A DNA stretch of 64,000 nt from Comamonadaceae bacterium (GTDB lineage Bacteria; Pseudomonadota; Gammaproteobacteria; Burkholderiales; Burkholderiaceae_C), in the NCBI GenBank assembly GCA_013297875.1, contig JAAFIW010000007.1, positions 1-64,000 of the forward strand, written 5' to 3'. The position numbers were made by a program, and so were the translations under genes. Under the pieces are notes generated by a model. The model saw only the letters and a program-made list of their open reading frames with translations, was not told the origin of the DNA and did no database searches. Shown here piece after piece: positions 35,423 to 43,812 of this stretch. Within the stretch, counting starts at the first letter, position 1; every line of letters begins with the position of its first letter.

Positions 35423-36493
35423 TCAAGCCAGCGCTTTGACGACTGCATCACCCATCTGCGCCGTGCCCACGCGGGTGCAGCCAGCGCTGTAGATGTCTGT
35501 GGTGCGCAGGCCCTGGCTCAGCACGCCCTTCACAGCCGCTTCAATGCGGTCGGCGGCCTGTGGCTGGTTTAGTGAAAAGCGCAGCATCATCGCGGCGCTC
35601 AAGATGGTGGCCAGAGGGTTGGCAATGCCTTTGCCAGCAATGTCGGGCGCGCTGCCGTGGCTGGGCTCGTACAGGCCCTGGTTGCTGCTGTTCAGCGACG
35701 CACTGGGCAGCATGCCGATGCTGCCGGTCAGCATCGCGGCTTCGTCGCTCAGGATGTCGCCAAACATATTGCCAGTGACCACCACATCAAACTTTTTGGG
35801 TGCTTTGACCAACTGCATCGCCGCGTTGTCTACGTACATGTGGTCCAGCGCCACGTCGGGGTATTGCGTGCCAACTTCAGTCACCACATCCTTCCAGAAC
35901 TGAAAGGTCTCCAGTACATTGGCTTTGTCCACGCTGGTCACACGCTTGCTGCGCTTTTGCGCCGCCTGGAAGGCCACATGCGCAATCCGCTCGATCTCCG
36001 GGCGGCTGTAGCGCATGGTGTCAAACGCTTCTTCGCTACCGGGAAAGTGCCCGTCAACGGCCGTGCGGCGGCCACGCGGCTGGCCAAAGTAGATGTCGCC
36101 GGTCAGCTCACGGATGATCAGAATGTCCAGCCCCGCAATCAACTCTGGCTTCAGACTGGACGCATCGACCAGTTGTTCGTAGCAAATAGCTGGTCGAAAG
36201 TTGGCAAACAGGCCCAGGTTTTTGCGCAAACCCAAAATGGCTTGCTCGGGGCGTAGCGGCCTGTCCAGCGTGTCGTATTTCCAGTCGCCCACCGCGCCAA
36301 ACAGCACCGCATCGGCCTCTTTGGCCAGCTTCAAGGTGGCGTCTGGCAGCGGGTGGCCGTGGGCCTCATAGGCGGCACCGCCGACCAGCGCCGTTTCCAT
36401 TTCAAAATTCAAGCCCAAGACCTTCAAGACCTTCACGGCCTCAGCCACGATTTCGGTGCCAATGCCGTCACCCGGCAAGATTGCAATTTTCAT
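35423..36493 (-). CDS. leuB: 3-isopropylmalate dehydrogenase
   Basis: This 356-residue enzyme oxidatively decarboxylates 3-isopropylmalate in leucine synthesis. It has [19 protein letters not shown], the signature region [20 protein letters not shown] and [20 protein letters not shown], and the NAD-binding [20 protein letters not shown]. Full length. It ends the leuC-leuD-leuB run, separated from leuD by a small membrane-protein gene. Confidence 0.96.
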   Translation of the reverse strand: MKIAILPGDGIGTEIVAEAVKVLKVLGLNFEMETALVGGAAYEAHGHPLPDATLKLAKEADAVLFGAVGDWKYDTLDRPLRPEQAILGLRKNLGLFANFRPAICYEQLVDASSLKPELIAGLDILIIRELTGDIYFGQPRGRRTAVDGHFPGSEEAFDTMRYSRPEIERIAHVAFQAAQKRSKRVTSVDKANVLETFQFWKDVVTEVGTQYPDVALDHMYVDNAAMQLVKAPKKFDVVVTGNMFGDILSDEAAMLTGSIGMLPSASLNSSNQGLYEPSHGSAPDIAGKGIANPLATILSAAMMLRFSLNQPQAADRIEAAVKGVLSQGLRTTDIYSAGCTRVGTAQMGDAVVKALA

Positions 36494-36524
36494 TTTTTAG
36501 CGGTTTCTTCAGTGGTTGTTGTGT

Positions 36525-36824
36525 TCAGTGGTTGTTGTGATGTGCCAGTCGCTCCACCAAGGCGTGCTCGCAGGTTTTAAAAAGCAGATAAAAGGCCACC
36601 GCAACGTAGGCGTTGACGACCAGCTCCAGCAATTGCAAGGCCCCGCCATCCATGACCGCCATCCAACCGTTTTCCAGCAAAAACTTGGCATTGGCCGAAA
36701 ACAGATTCACCAAGTTCAGCGAGGCCACCCCGAAGCAGACAAAGCCCAGACCCATGAGCAGGAAACACAAGACCCAATGGCTTACCAGCCACTTGAAGAA
36801 TCGGGTTTGGTAAAACGTGCTCAT
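36525..36824 (-). CDS. Small membrane protein between leuD and leuB
   Basis: This is a 99-residue unrecognised protein with two or three hydrophobic helices ([20 protein letters not shown], then [20 protein letters not shown]), ending in a His-rich tail. Its start overlaps the leuD stop by 4 bases and leuB follows 31 bases later, so it is almost certainly translated with the leucine operon. The function is unknown. Confidence 0.75.
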   Translation of the reverse strand: MSTFYQTRFFKWLVSHWVLCFLLMGLGFVCFGVASLNLVNLFSANAKFLLENGWMAVMDGGALQLLELVVNAYVAVAFYLLFKTCEHALVERLAHHNNH

Positions 36825-37471
36825 GCAGCCAGGGTGTTAGCCAGCCACGGCTTGGTGGCCAGGCGCTGCGCCTCAAACGCTTTGATCTTGTCGGACTGAC
36901 GCAGGGTCAAACCAATGTCGTCAAAGCCATTGAGCAGGCAAAACTTGCGGAAAGGCTGTACCTCAAACGCAATCTCTTCGCCCTGTGGTTTCACGATGAC
37001 CTGGCGCTGCAAATCCACGGTGAGCTGGTAGCCCGGAAAGGCCAGCGCCTCGTCAAACAGTTTGCCCACTTGCGCCGCACTGAGCACGATGGGCAGCAGG
37101 CCATTTTTGAAGCAGTTGTTGAAAAAAATGTCAGCAAAACTCGGCGCGATGATGGTGCGAAAACCATATTGCTCCAGCGCCCACGGCGCATGCTCACGCG
37201 ACGAGCCGCAGCCAAAGTTCTCGCGCGCCAACAGCACCGATGCATTTTTGTAGCGCGGCTGGTTCAACACAAAGTCAGGATTGATCTGGCGACTTTCCGG
37301 GTCTTGCCCCGGAAAGCCTGCATCCAGGTACCGCCAGGCATCAAACAGGTTTTGCCCAAAGCCGGTTTTGCGGATGGACTTCAAAAACTGCTTGGGAATG
37401 ATGGCGTCGGTGTCGACATTGTCACGGTCTAGTGGGGCCACCAGACCGGTGTGCACGGTAAAGGGTTTCAT
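36821..37471 (-). CDS. leuD: 3-isopropylmalate dehydratase small subunit
   Basis: This 216-residue small subunit of isopropylmalate isomerase pairs with LeuC. It has the start [32 protein letters not shown], the conserved [20 protein letters not shown] and [17 protein letters not shown]. Its ATG directly follows the stop of the entericidin-like gene (0-1 base apart). Confidence 0.96.
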   Translation of the reverse strand: MKPFTVHTGLVAPLDRDNVDTDAIIPKQFLKSIRKTGFGQNLFDAWRYLDAGFPGQDPESRQINPDFVLNQPRYKNASVLLARENFGCGSSREHAPWALEQYGFRTIIAPSFADIFFNNCFKNGLLPIVLSAAQVGKLFDEALAFPGYQLTVDLQRQVIVKPQGEEIAFEVQPFRKFCLLNGFDDIGLTLRQSDKIKAFEAQRLATKPWLANTLAA

Positions 37472-37606
37472 TTATTTGTTCTTTTTGGCCGTGTCTTCAA
37501 TCTTCTCGCCGACCTTTTGCACGTCTTGCCCCACGCCTTTGACGGTGTTGCACCCGGCCAGAAACAATGCCACGCTGACCACGAACAGAGATACAAGAGT
37601 TTTCAT
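37472..37606 (-). CDS. Entericidin A/B-like small lipoprotein
   Basis: This 44-residue lipoprotein has the signal helix MKTLVSLFVVSVALFLAGC, a lipobox Cys at residue 19 and a short amphipathic tail (NTVKGVGQDVQKVGEKIED), all typical of entericidin/EcnAB proteins. AAGGAG lies well placed before ATG 37606. It sits between leuC and leuD, with the leuD ATG directly after its stop. Entericidins are membrane-active lipoproteins linked to stress-induced lysis in E. coli; the role in a leucine operon is unknown. Confidence 0.85.
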   Translation of the reverse strand: MKTLVSLFVVSVALFLAGCNTVKGVGQDVQKVGEKIEDTAKKNK

Positions 37607-37628
37607 TGCAAAGCTCCTTAAAAAAAGA

Positions 37629-39050
37629 TCAAACAAACTGACGAACATCGACAAAATGCCCATGCACGGCTGCCGCCGCCGCCATCGCAGGGCTGACCAG
37701 GTGGGTGCGGCCGCCGGCACCCTGGCGGCCTTCGAAATTGCGGTTTGACGTGGATGCACAGCGCTCGCCGGGCTCCAGGCGGTCGGCGTTCATGGCCAGG
37801 CACATGCTGCAGCCGGGTTCGCGCCATTCAAAGCCGGCTGCTTTGAAAATCTCGTGCAGGCCTTCGCTTTCGGCCTGCGCTTTGACCAGGCCTGAGCCGG
37901 GCACGACCATGGCGAGTTTGATGTTGCCAGCGACCTTTTGGCCCAGCTTTTTCACCATGGCGGCGGCTTCGCGCATGTCTTCAATGCGGCTGTTGGTGCA
38001 CGAGCCAATGAACACCTTGTCTACGTAAATGTCGTTCAGCGCCTTACCGGGTTGCAGGCCCATGTAGGCCAGTGCGCGCTCGATCCCATCGCGTTTGCTG
38101 GCGTCTTTTTCCTTGTCGGGGTCGGGCGTGCGCGCATCAATGCCCAGAACCATTTCGGGGGAGGTGCCCCAAGTGACTTGGGGAATGATCTGCGCGGCGT
38201 CCAGCTTGACGACGGCGTCGAATGTGGCGTCCGGGTCAGACTGCAAGGTGCGCCAATAGGCGATGGCTTGATCCAGCTCAACCCCTGTGGGCGACATGGG
38301 GCGGCCTTTGACATAGGCGATAGTTTTTTCATCGACTGCCACCAGGCCCGCGCGGGCACCGGCTTCAATGGCCATGTTGCACACCGTCATGCGGCCTTCC
38401 ATGCTGAGCGCGGCAATGGCGCTGCCGCCAAATTCGATGGTGTAGCCGGTGCCGCCTGCGGTGCCGATCTTGCCGATGATGGCCAGCACAATGTCTTTGG
38501 CGGTGACGCCTTTGGGCAACTGACCATTGACCTGCACCAACATGTTTTTAGCCTTTTTGGCCAGCAGGGTTTGGGTAGCCAGCACGTGCTCCACCTCGCT
38601 GGTGCCGATGCCATGGGCCAGTGCGCCAAACGCGCCGTGGGTGCTGGTGTGTGAGTCGCCGCACACCACCGTCATGCCTGGCAGCGTGGCGCCCTGCTCG
38701 GGGCCGATCACGTGCACGATGCCCTGGCGTTTGGACAGGAAGGGGAAGAAGGCTGCTGCGCCGTATTGCTTGATGTTCGCGTCCAAGGTGACCACCTGCT
38801 CGCGGCTGGTGGGGTCGGTGATGCCGTCGTAGCCGCGCTCCCAACCAGTGGTGGGTGTGTTGTGGTCGGCCGTGGCCACGATGGAGCTGGTGCGCCAGAC
38901 CGGGCGGCCCGCTTCACGCAGGCCTTCAAACGCCTGCGGGCTGGTGACTTCGTGCACCAGGTGGCGGTCGATGTACAGGATGGTGGTGCCGTCTTCTTCA
39001 GAGTGAACGACGTGCTCATCCCAAATTTTGTCGTAGAGCGTGCGGGGCAT
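37629..39050 (-). CDS. leuC: 3-isopropylmalate dehydratase large subunit
   Basis: This 473-residue aconitase-family enzyme has [20 protein letters not shown] at the start, [20 protein letters not shown], the iron-sulfur cysteines in [12 protein letters not shown] and [14 protein letters not shown], and the C-terminal [13 protein letters not shown]. It isomerises 2- to 3-isopropylmalate with LeuD. I see no leucine leader peptide or attenuator upstream. A LysR-type gene lies upstream in the same direction. Confidence 0.96.
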   Translation of the reverse strand: MPRTLYDKIWDEHVVHSEEDGTTILYIDRHLVHEVTSPQAFEGLREAGRPVWRTSSIVATADHNTPTTGWERGYDGITDPTSREQVVTLDANIKQYGAAAFFPFLSKRQGIVHVIGPEQGATLPGMTVVCGDSHTSTHGAFGALAHGIGTSEVEHVLATQTLLAKKAKNMLVQVNGQLPKGVTAKDIVLAIIGKIGTAGGTGYTIEFGGSAIAALSMEGRMTVCNMAIEAGARAGLVAVDEKTIAYVKGRPMSPTGVELDQAIAYWRTLQSDPDATFDAVVKLDAAQIIPQVTWGTSPEMVLGIDARTPDPDKEKDASKRDGIERALAYMGLQPGKALNDIYVDKVFIGSCTNSRIEDMREAAAMVKKLGQKVAGNIKLAMVVPGSGLVKAQAESEGLHEIFKAAGFEWREPGCSMCLAMNADRLEPGERCASTSNRNFEGRQGAGGRTHLVSPAMAAAAAVHGHFVDVRQFV

Positions 39051-39101
39051 GTGTAGAGGTTCCTTCAGGTGAGACTTTAATCGAGTTTTATAAATGAAAT
39101 C

Positions 39102-39150
39102 GGCTGTCAGCCCAGTAATTCATTGCTCAAACAGCTACACTTTTTGTAGC
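39102..39150 (+). repeat. Short palindromic element, copy 9 (forms the end of the LysR gene)
   Basis: It reads GGCTGTCAGCCC, then AGTAATTCATTGCTCAAACA, then GCTACACTTTTTGTAGC. Both hairpins are kept. Its right half encodes the last residues of the LysR protein (NATKSVAV) and the stop codon, so the element has become the end of that gene. Confidence 0.8.
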
Positions 39151-40158
39151 ATTCAAACTACTTTGCGCCTGCGGTTCCCGTGTGAGGTGCGCCACCAGCA
39201 GCCGCGCGCTGGCAGGTAGCGCCGCAAAATCTCGCGAAACAATTTGCGTCTGCCGTGCGGCCCAGCTATCGGTCAGCGCAATGGCCACCAGATCGCCCAC
39301 GCCGTGCATTAAGGCAAACGCGCGATCGGGTATCAGGCCAATGCCCAGTCCGTTGTGAATCATGCGGCACATGGCGTCCAGCCCAGTCACATGAATGCGC
39401 AACTTGATGTTTTTGCCCGCTTGCGCAGCAGCGCGGCGCATGGCCAGGTAGATGGCGCTGTTGCTGTGCAGACCTACATGATCCCAATCCAGGCTTGCTT
39501 CAAAACTGATAGCTGCTTGAGCAGCCAATACGTGGCCTCGAGGCACAACCAGCATGAGATTGTCGCGCCGATAGGGCTGGGCTTGCAGGCCGTTCAGGCC
39601 ATTTGCCTGGCCACTGGCCAAGCCGCCAACCGGGTGGCAGATACCAATATCGGCCGCGCCTTCCAGTACCGCACGAATCACCTCAGTGCTCACGTGCTCT
39701 TCCAGGTCAATCTTGATTTGCTCGTGCTGCCGGGCGAAGGCACCCAGGTCTTCTGGCAAAAACTGCACGATGGAGGAAATGTTGGCGTGCATGCGCACAT
39801 GGCCGCGCACGCCACCGGCGTATTCGCTCAGCTCGCCCTGCATTTTTTCCAGGCTGAACAGCACATGGCGGGCATGGTGCAAAAAGGTCTCGCCTGCGGG
39901 CGTCACGTCCACACCACGCGCATGGCGGTACAGCAGCGGCGTGGCCAGGGTGGCTTCCAGATCGGAGATGCGCTTGCTCACGGCCGAGGGCGCAATGAAC
40001 TCGCGCTCGGCCGCTTTGCCAATGCTGCCGGTCTCCACCACGGCCACAAACAGGTGCAGCGAGGTCACGTCCAGCCGCCGCGCAAAGTTGCGCAGGTCAG
40101 ACGGTGGATGGGGCACGAGTGAAAGCCTGGACACGAGAGGGGTTTGGGGGTTGGTCAT
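39127..40158 (-). CDS. LysR-type transcriptional regulator
   Basis: This 343-residue LysR regulator has the N-terminal helix-turn-helix DVTSLHLFVAVVETGSIGKA through AVSKRISDLEATLATPLLYR, and a type 2 periplasmic-binding-like effector domain (ICHPVGGLASGQ, LVVPRGHVL, VGLHSNSAIYLAMR). A start at 40182 is also possible; neither has a clear Shine-Dalgarno. It diverges from the Bug receptor gene and lies upstream of leuC, so either could be a target. A palindrome CATCGTTTTGAACGATG covers the 40158 start and might be its own operator. Two copies of the short palindromic element lie in the gene, one in frame at about 39500 and one forming the stop. Confidence 0.88.
   Translation of the reverse strand: MTNPQTPLVSRLSLVPHPPSDLRNFARRLDVTSLHLFVAVVETGSIGKAAEREFIAPSAVSKRISDLEATLATPLLYRHARGVDVTPAGETFLHHARHVLFSLEKMQGELSEYAGGVRGHVRMHANISSIVQFLPEDLGAFARQHEQIKIDLEEHVSTEVIRAVLEGAADIGICHPVGGLASGQANGLNGLQAQPYRRDNLMLVVPRGHVLAAQAAISFEASLDWDHVGLHSNSAIYLAMRRAAAQAGKNIKLRIHVTGLDAMCRMIHNGLGIGLIPDRAFALMHGVGDLVAIALTDSWAARQTQIVSRDFAALPASARLLVAHLTREPQAQSSLNATKSVAV
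39496..39528 (-). repeat. Short palindromic element, copy 10 (in LysR gene)
   Basis: On the minus strand it reads GCTGCTCAAGCAGCTATCAG, then TTTTGAAGC. It encodes AAQAAISFEA. The length matches what LysR proteins normally have here, so the motif overwrote existing sequence instead of adding to it. Confidence 0.6.
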
Positions 40159-40172
40159 CGTTTTGAACGATG
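40156..40172. promoter_or_regulatory. Candidate LysR operator palindrome
   Basis: CATCGTTTTGAACGATG is a perfect 7-base inverted repeat around TTG, lying between the divergent LysR and Bug-receptor genes. It fits the T-N11-A dyad form of LysR sites. It overlaps the 40158 start codon, which leaves the assignment uncertain. Confidence 0.35.
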
Positions 40173-40314
40173 TGACGCACATTTTCGGTTAATTTTTCGC
40201 TTCAGTCATCGTCTTTGAAGAAGGCTGACGTCGCCAAATGGCATCCTGGCTCGGTGGGATTGGACGTTTAATCCCGCCCAGATTCGATCAAAACGCCACC
40301 CGATGGAGACAAAC

Positions 40315-41295
40315 ATGACAATTTCCCGCCGCCACGCATTGACCGCTGTAGCAGCCAGCACCGCGACCCTGGCCGCGCCCTGGGTGCGCGCCCAAAGCTT
40401 CCCCGACCGGCCCATCACCCTCATCGTGCCCGCGCCGCCCGGTGGCACGGCCGACATCTCGGCCCGTGCGTTGCAGGAGCCGCTGGGCAAGGCGCTGGGG
40501 CAATCCATCGTGGTAGACAACAAGGGCGGCGGCAATGGTGCCGTGGCCTCCATGGCTGTACTCAACGCCAAGCCAGACGGCCACACCTTGTTGATGGCGT
40601 ACAGCGGATTTCATTGCATGAGCCCGCATCTGGTCAAGCTGCCATATGACCCCATCAAAGACCTGCAAGCCATCTGCAACGTGTACTCAGCGCCGCAGGT
40701 GCTGGTGGTGCGCTCCAGCATGGAGAGCATCAAAACCGCGCAAGACCTGATTGCCTACGCCAAAGCCAACCCCGCCAAACTGAACTACGGCTCCTCGGGT
40801 AACGGCTCGGTGCAACACATTGCGGCCGAGTTGTTCAAGCAGCTCACCGGCACCTTCATCACCCACATTCCCTACCGCGGCACCGGCCCCACGGTGCAAG
40901 ACTTGCTGACCGGCTCGATTGACATGACGATCACCACTGCGCCACCGCTGATCCCCCACATTCAAAGTGGCAAGTTCCGCCCCTTGCTGGTGGCCGGCCG
41001 CAAACGCCTGAGCACCTTGCCCAACGTGCCCACCGCGCTGGAGCTGGGCATCAAAGGCTACGAGGTAGACGCCTGGTTTGCCCTTTACACCCACGCCCAG
41101 ACCCCGAAAAGCGCGGTGGACCGTGTAGCGCAAGAGGCACAAAAAATCATGTCTACCGCCGCCTTCCGAGACCGCGCTGCCAGCCAGGGTGCCGAAGCCG
41201 CCTACCTGGATCCGGTGCAAATGAGCGCCTATGCCAGCGCCGAGTACGTGCGCTGGGGCAAGGTGATCAAATCGGCAGGGATCAAGGCGGATTAG
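40315..41295 (+). CDS. Bug/TctC-family tripartite tricarboxylate transporter receptor
   Basis: This 326-residue periplasmic binding protein has a twin-arginine-like signal (SRRHALTAVAASTATLAAPW ending VRAQ), then the Bug family start FPDRPITLIVPAPPGGTADI. GGGNGAVASMAVLNAKPDGH, INYGSSGNGS-type and VPTALELGIKGYEV segments follow. ATG 40315 is preferred because GGAGAC lies just upstream. Such receptors bind small carboxylates and are abundant in Burkholderiales; no TctA/TctB membrane genes are next to it, so the transporter partner is elsewhere. The divergent LysR gene is a likely regulator. Confidence 0.9.
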   Translation: MTISRRHALTAVAASTATLAAPWVRAQSFPDRPITLIVPAPPGGTADISARALQEPLGKALGQSIVVDNKGGGNGAVASMAVLNAKPDGHTLLMAYSGFHCMSPHLVKLPYDPIKDLQAICNVYSAPQVLVVRSSMESIKTAQDLIAYAKANPAKLNYGSSGNGSVQHIAAELFKQLTGTFITHIPYRGTGPTVQDLLTGSIDMTITTAPPLIPHIQSGKFRPLLVAGRKRLSTLPNVPTALELGIKGYEVDAWFALYTHAQTPKSAVDRVAQEAQKIMSTAAFRDRAASQGAEAAYLDPVQMSAYASAEYVRWGKVIKSAGIKAD

Positions 41296-41304
41296 CCCGA
41301 TTCA

Positions 41305-41363
41305 GGGCAAAAACAGCCACCCTCCCTTGTAAAACATGCTCAAGCAGCTATCAAATAAATAGC
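41305..41363 (+). repeat. Short palindromic element, copy 11
   Basis: It reads GGGCAAAAACAGCC, a spacer, then ATGCTCAAGCAGCTATCAAA, then TAAATAGC. It lies between the convergent Bug-receptor and gltA genes, just before a terminator. Confidence 0.75.
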
Positions 41364-41378
41364 AAACAGGAAACAAAA

Positions 41379-41409
41379 AACCCGCTGGGTGCAAGACCAG
41401 CGGGTTTTG
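41379..41409 (-). terminator. gltA: Rho-independent terminator after gltA
   Basis: The stem AACCCGCTGG pairs with CCAGCGGGTT (10 bp) around a short loop. Reading the minus strand, TTTTTTGTTT follows, as expected for a terminator of the gltA transcript. It may also stop + strand readthrough from the Bug-receptor gene. Confidence 0.85.
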
Positions 41410-41440
41410 GGGGATGGCGGTAACACCGCCACAGGCCAGC

Positions 41441-42751
41441 TTATCGCTGCGCAAGCGGCTTCACGTCGCGCTGTGTGGAGCCGGAGAACAACTGGCGCGG
41501 GCGGCCGATTTTGTATTCGGGGTCGGCAATCATTTCGTTCAGTTGGGCAATCCAGCCAACGGTACGGGCCAGCGCGAAGATAGCGGTGAACAGGCTGACG
41601 GGGATGCCGATGGCGCGTTGCACGATGCCGGAGTAAAAGTCCACGTTGGGGTATAGCTTGCGGGAAACAAAGTACTCGTCTTCCAGTGCAATTTTTTCCA
41701 GCGCCATCGCTAGCTTGAACAGCGGGTCGTTTTGCAGACCGAGTTCCTGCAGCACTTCTTTGCAGGTTTCCTGCATCAGCTTGGCGCGCGGGTCGTAGTT
41801 TTTGTACACGCGGTGGCCAAAGCCCATCAGGCGCACGCCGGAGTTTTTGTCCTTGACCTTTTCCATGAACTCGCCCACCTTGGCCACACCGCCCATTTTC
41901 TGGATGTCTTCCAGCATGTTCAGGCAGGCTTCGTTGGCGCCGCCGTGGGCCGGGCCCCACAGGCAGGCTACGCCAGCTGCAATGGCAGCAAACGGGTTGG
42001 TGCCCGAGCTGCCGCACAGGCGCACGGTGGAGGTAGAGGCGTTTTGCTCGTGGTCGGCGTGCAGGATGAAGATGCGGTCGAGCGCGCGCTCGATCACGGG
42101 GCTGACGTGGTAGTCCTCGCAGGGCGTGGCAAACATCATGCGCATGAAGTTGCCAGCGTAGCTGAGGTCGTTCTTGGGATACATGTAAGGCTGGCCTGCG
42201 CTGTACTTGTAGGCCATAGCCACCAGGGTGGGCATTTTGGCAATCAGGCGGATCGCGGCTATCTCGCGGTGCTCGGGGTTGTTGATGTCGGTGCTGTCGT
42301 GATAGAAGGCCGACAAGGCGCCCACCAGGCCGGTCATGATGGCCATGGGGTGGGCATCGCGGCGGAAACCACGCAGGAAAAACTGCATCTGCTCGTTGAC
42401 CATGGTGTGCATGGTCACGGTGCGGGTGAATTTGGTTTTCTGGTCAGCATTGGGCAGGTCACCGTACAGCAGCAGGTGGCAGGTTTCCATGAAGTCACAG
42501 CTGGTAGCCAGCTGCTCGATGGGGTAGCCGCGGTACAGCAGCTCGCCTTTGTCGCCGTCGATATAGGTGATGGACGACTGCGTGGCCGCCGTGGACAAGA
42601 AACCTGGGTCGTAGGTGAACATGCCGGTTTGCGCATACAGCTTGCGGATGTCAATCACATCCGGGCCCACGGTACCTTTGTACACGGGCAGCTCGACGCT
42701 GGGGCTGCCGTTGGAAAACGACAGGGTGGCTTTGTTGTCGGCAAGTTTCAT
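41441..42751 (-). CDS. gltA: Citrate synthase
   Basis: This 436-residue type II (hexameric, Gram-negative) citrate synthase has [34 protein letters not shown], the catalytic His region [20 protein letters not shown] and the [20 protein letters not shown] segment. [18 protein letters not shown] also contains an active-site His. It closes the sdhCDAB-sdhE-gltA run. Confidence 0.96.
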   Translation of the reverse strand: MKLADNKATLSFSNGSPSVELPVYKGTVGPDVIDIRKLYAQTGMFTYDPGFLSTAATQSSITYIDGDKGELLYRGYPIEQLATSCDFMETCHLLLYGDLPNADQKTKFTRTVTMHTMVNEQMQFFLRGFRRDAHPMAIMTGLVGALSAFYHDSTDINNPEHREIAAIRLIAKMPTLVAMAYKYSAGQPYMYPKNDLSYAGNFMRMMFATPCEDYHVSPVIERALDRIFILHADHEQNASTSTVRLCGSSGTNPFAAIAAGVACLWGPAHGGANEACLNMLEDIQKMGGVAKVGEFMEKVKDKNSGVRLMGFGHRVYKNYDPRAKLMQETCKEVLQELGLQNDPLFKLAMALEKIALEDEYFVSRKLYPNVDFYSGIVQRAIGIPVSLFTAIFALARTVGWIAQLNEMIADPEYKIGRPRQLFSGSTQRDVKPLAQR

Positions 42752-42772
42752 GGGAACGTCCTCGTTTGGTTT

Positions 42773-43087
42773 TCAGTGGGTGGAAGTGGTGGATGCGTTC
42801 AGGCCCCGCAGCATACCCAGCACGTGTTGCACGGGCGGCGTGGCAGTGTCACCTTCGGGCTGGCGGCGCTGCAACAGCAGATCCAGCAGGTCGTTGTCAG
42901 ACAAATCCATCAGCACGTTCAAGCTGTTGGCCTGGCCCACCGTCAGTGTGGGCTCGTACTGTTTGAAGAAACGCTCAATGAACAAGTCGTTCTCAAGCAA
43001 ACCGCGGCGGCAACGCCATTTGAGCTTACTCAACGATCTTTCGTCGAGCAAGGCGTCTGGCGCATCCGGCAGCTCCTCGGACATCAT
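42773..43087 (-). CDS. sdhE: Succinate dehydrogenase assembly factor SdhE
   Basis: This 104-residue protein is a member of the SdhE/CptB (YgfY, Sdh5) family that promotes covalent FAD attachment to SdhA. The RGxxE motif appears as WRCRRGLLENDLFIERFF. The start ATG overlaps the sdhB stop (ATGA at 43087); an adjacent ATG is also possible. The gene order sdhB-sdhE-gltA supports the role. Confidence 0.9.
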   Translation of the reverse strand: MMSEELPDAPDALLDERSLSKLKWRCRRGLLENDLFIERFFKQYEPTLTVGQANSLNVLMDLSDNDLLDLLLQRRQPEGDTATPPVQHVLGMLRGLNASTTSTH

Positions 43088-43791
43088 CACACCGCGCGGC
43101 GAACCATCAGCTCTTTGATCTTGCCAATGGCCTTGGTGGGGTTCAGGCCCTTGGGGCACACATCGACGCAGTTCATGATGGTGTGGCAGCGAAACAGGCG
43201 GTAGGGGTCTTCCAGGTTGTCCAGGCGGTCAGCGGTCGCTTCGTCGCGGCTGTCTGCAATGAAGCGGTAAGCCTGCAGCAAACCGGCGGGACCGACGAAT
43301 TTGTCGGGGTTCCACCAGAAGCTGGGGCAACTGGTCGAGCAGCTCGCGCACAGGATGCACTCGTACAAACCGTTCAACTCGTCACGCTCCTCGGGCGACT
43401 GCAGGCGCTCTTTCTCGGGTGGTACGTTGTCGTTTACCAAGTAAGGCTTGATCGAGTTGTACTGCTTGAAAAACTGAGTCATGTCCACGATCAGATCGCG
43501 AATGACGGGCAGGCCGGGCAGCGGTTTCAAGGTGATCACGCCCGGCAAGGTGCGCATATTGGTCAAGCAGGCCAGGCCGTTTTTGCCATTGATGTTCATC
43601 GCATCAGACCCGCACACGCCTTCGCGACAGGAGCGGCGGAAGGTGATGGTGGGGTCTTGCGCCTTGAGCTTCATCAGCACGTCCAGCAGCATGCGCTCGT
43701 CGCCGTCCACTTCCACCTCGATGGTCTGCATGTACGGCTTGGCGTCTTTTTCAGGGTCGTAGCGATAGATTTTGAAGGTGCGTTTTTGCAT
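43087..43791 (-). CDS. sdhB: Succinate dehydrogenase iron-sulfur subunit
   Basis: This 234-residue subunit has three Fe-S clusters. The [2Fe-2S] ligands are in CREGVCGSDAMNINGKNGLA plus its last Cys. The other two clusters use CILCASCSTSCPSFWW and CHTIMNCVDVCPKGLNP. It transfers electrons from SdhA to quinone at the inner membrane. It lies 21 bases after sdhA. Confidence 0.97.
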   Translation of the reverse strand: MQKRTFKIYRYDPEKDAKPYMQTIEVEVDGDERMLLDVLMKLKAQDPTITFRRSCREGVCGSDAMNINGKNGLACLTNMRTLPGVITLKPLPGLPVIRDLIVDMTQFFKQYNSIKPYLVNDNVPPEKERLQSPEERDELNGLYECILCASCSTSCPSFWWNPDKFVGPAGLLQAYRFIADSRDEATADRLDNLEDPYRLFRCHTIMNCVDVCPKGLNPTKAIGKIKELMVRRAV

Positions 43792-43812
43792 GGTGTGCTC
43801 GCTGGTGGATAC

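Noticed and set aside
35224-35439. 71-codon + strand frame in the intergenic region before leuB
   Set aside because: No ribosome-binding site, unlikely composition, and it overlaps the inverted repeats and a palindromic element.
36178-36199. AGCTATTTGCTACG in leuB, resembling the short palindromic element
   Set aside because: Only part of the core matches and the residues encoded are ordinary for LeuB, so it is probably chance.
39051-39126. A leucine leader peptide or attenuator upstream of leuC
   Set aside because: No run of Leu codons and no terminator hairpin is visible in the short gap; the hairpin there belongs to palindromic copy 9.
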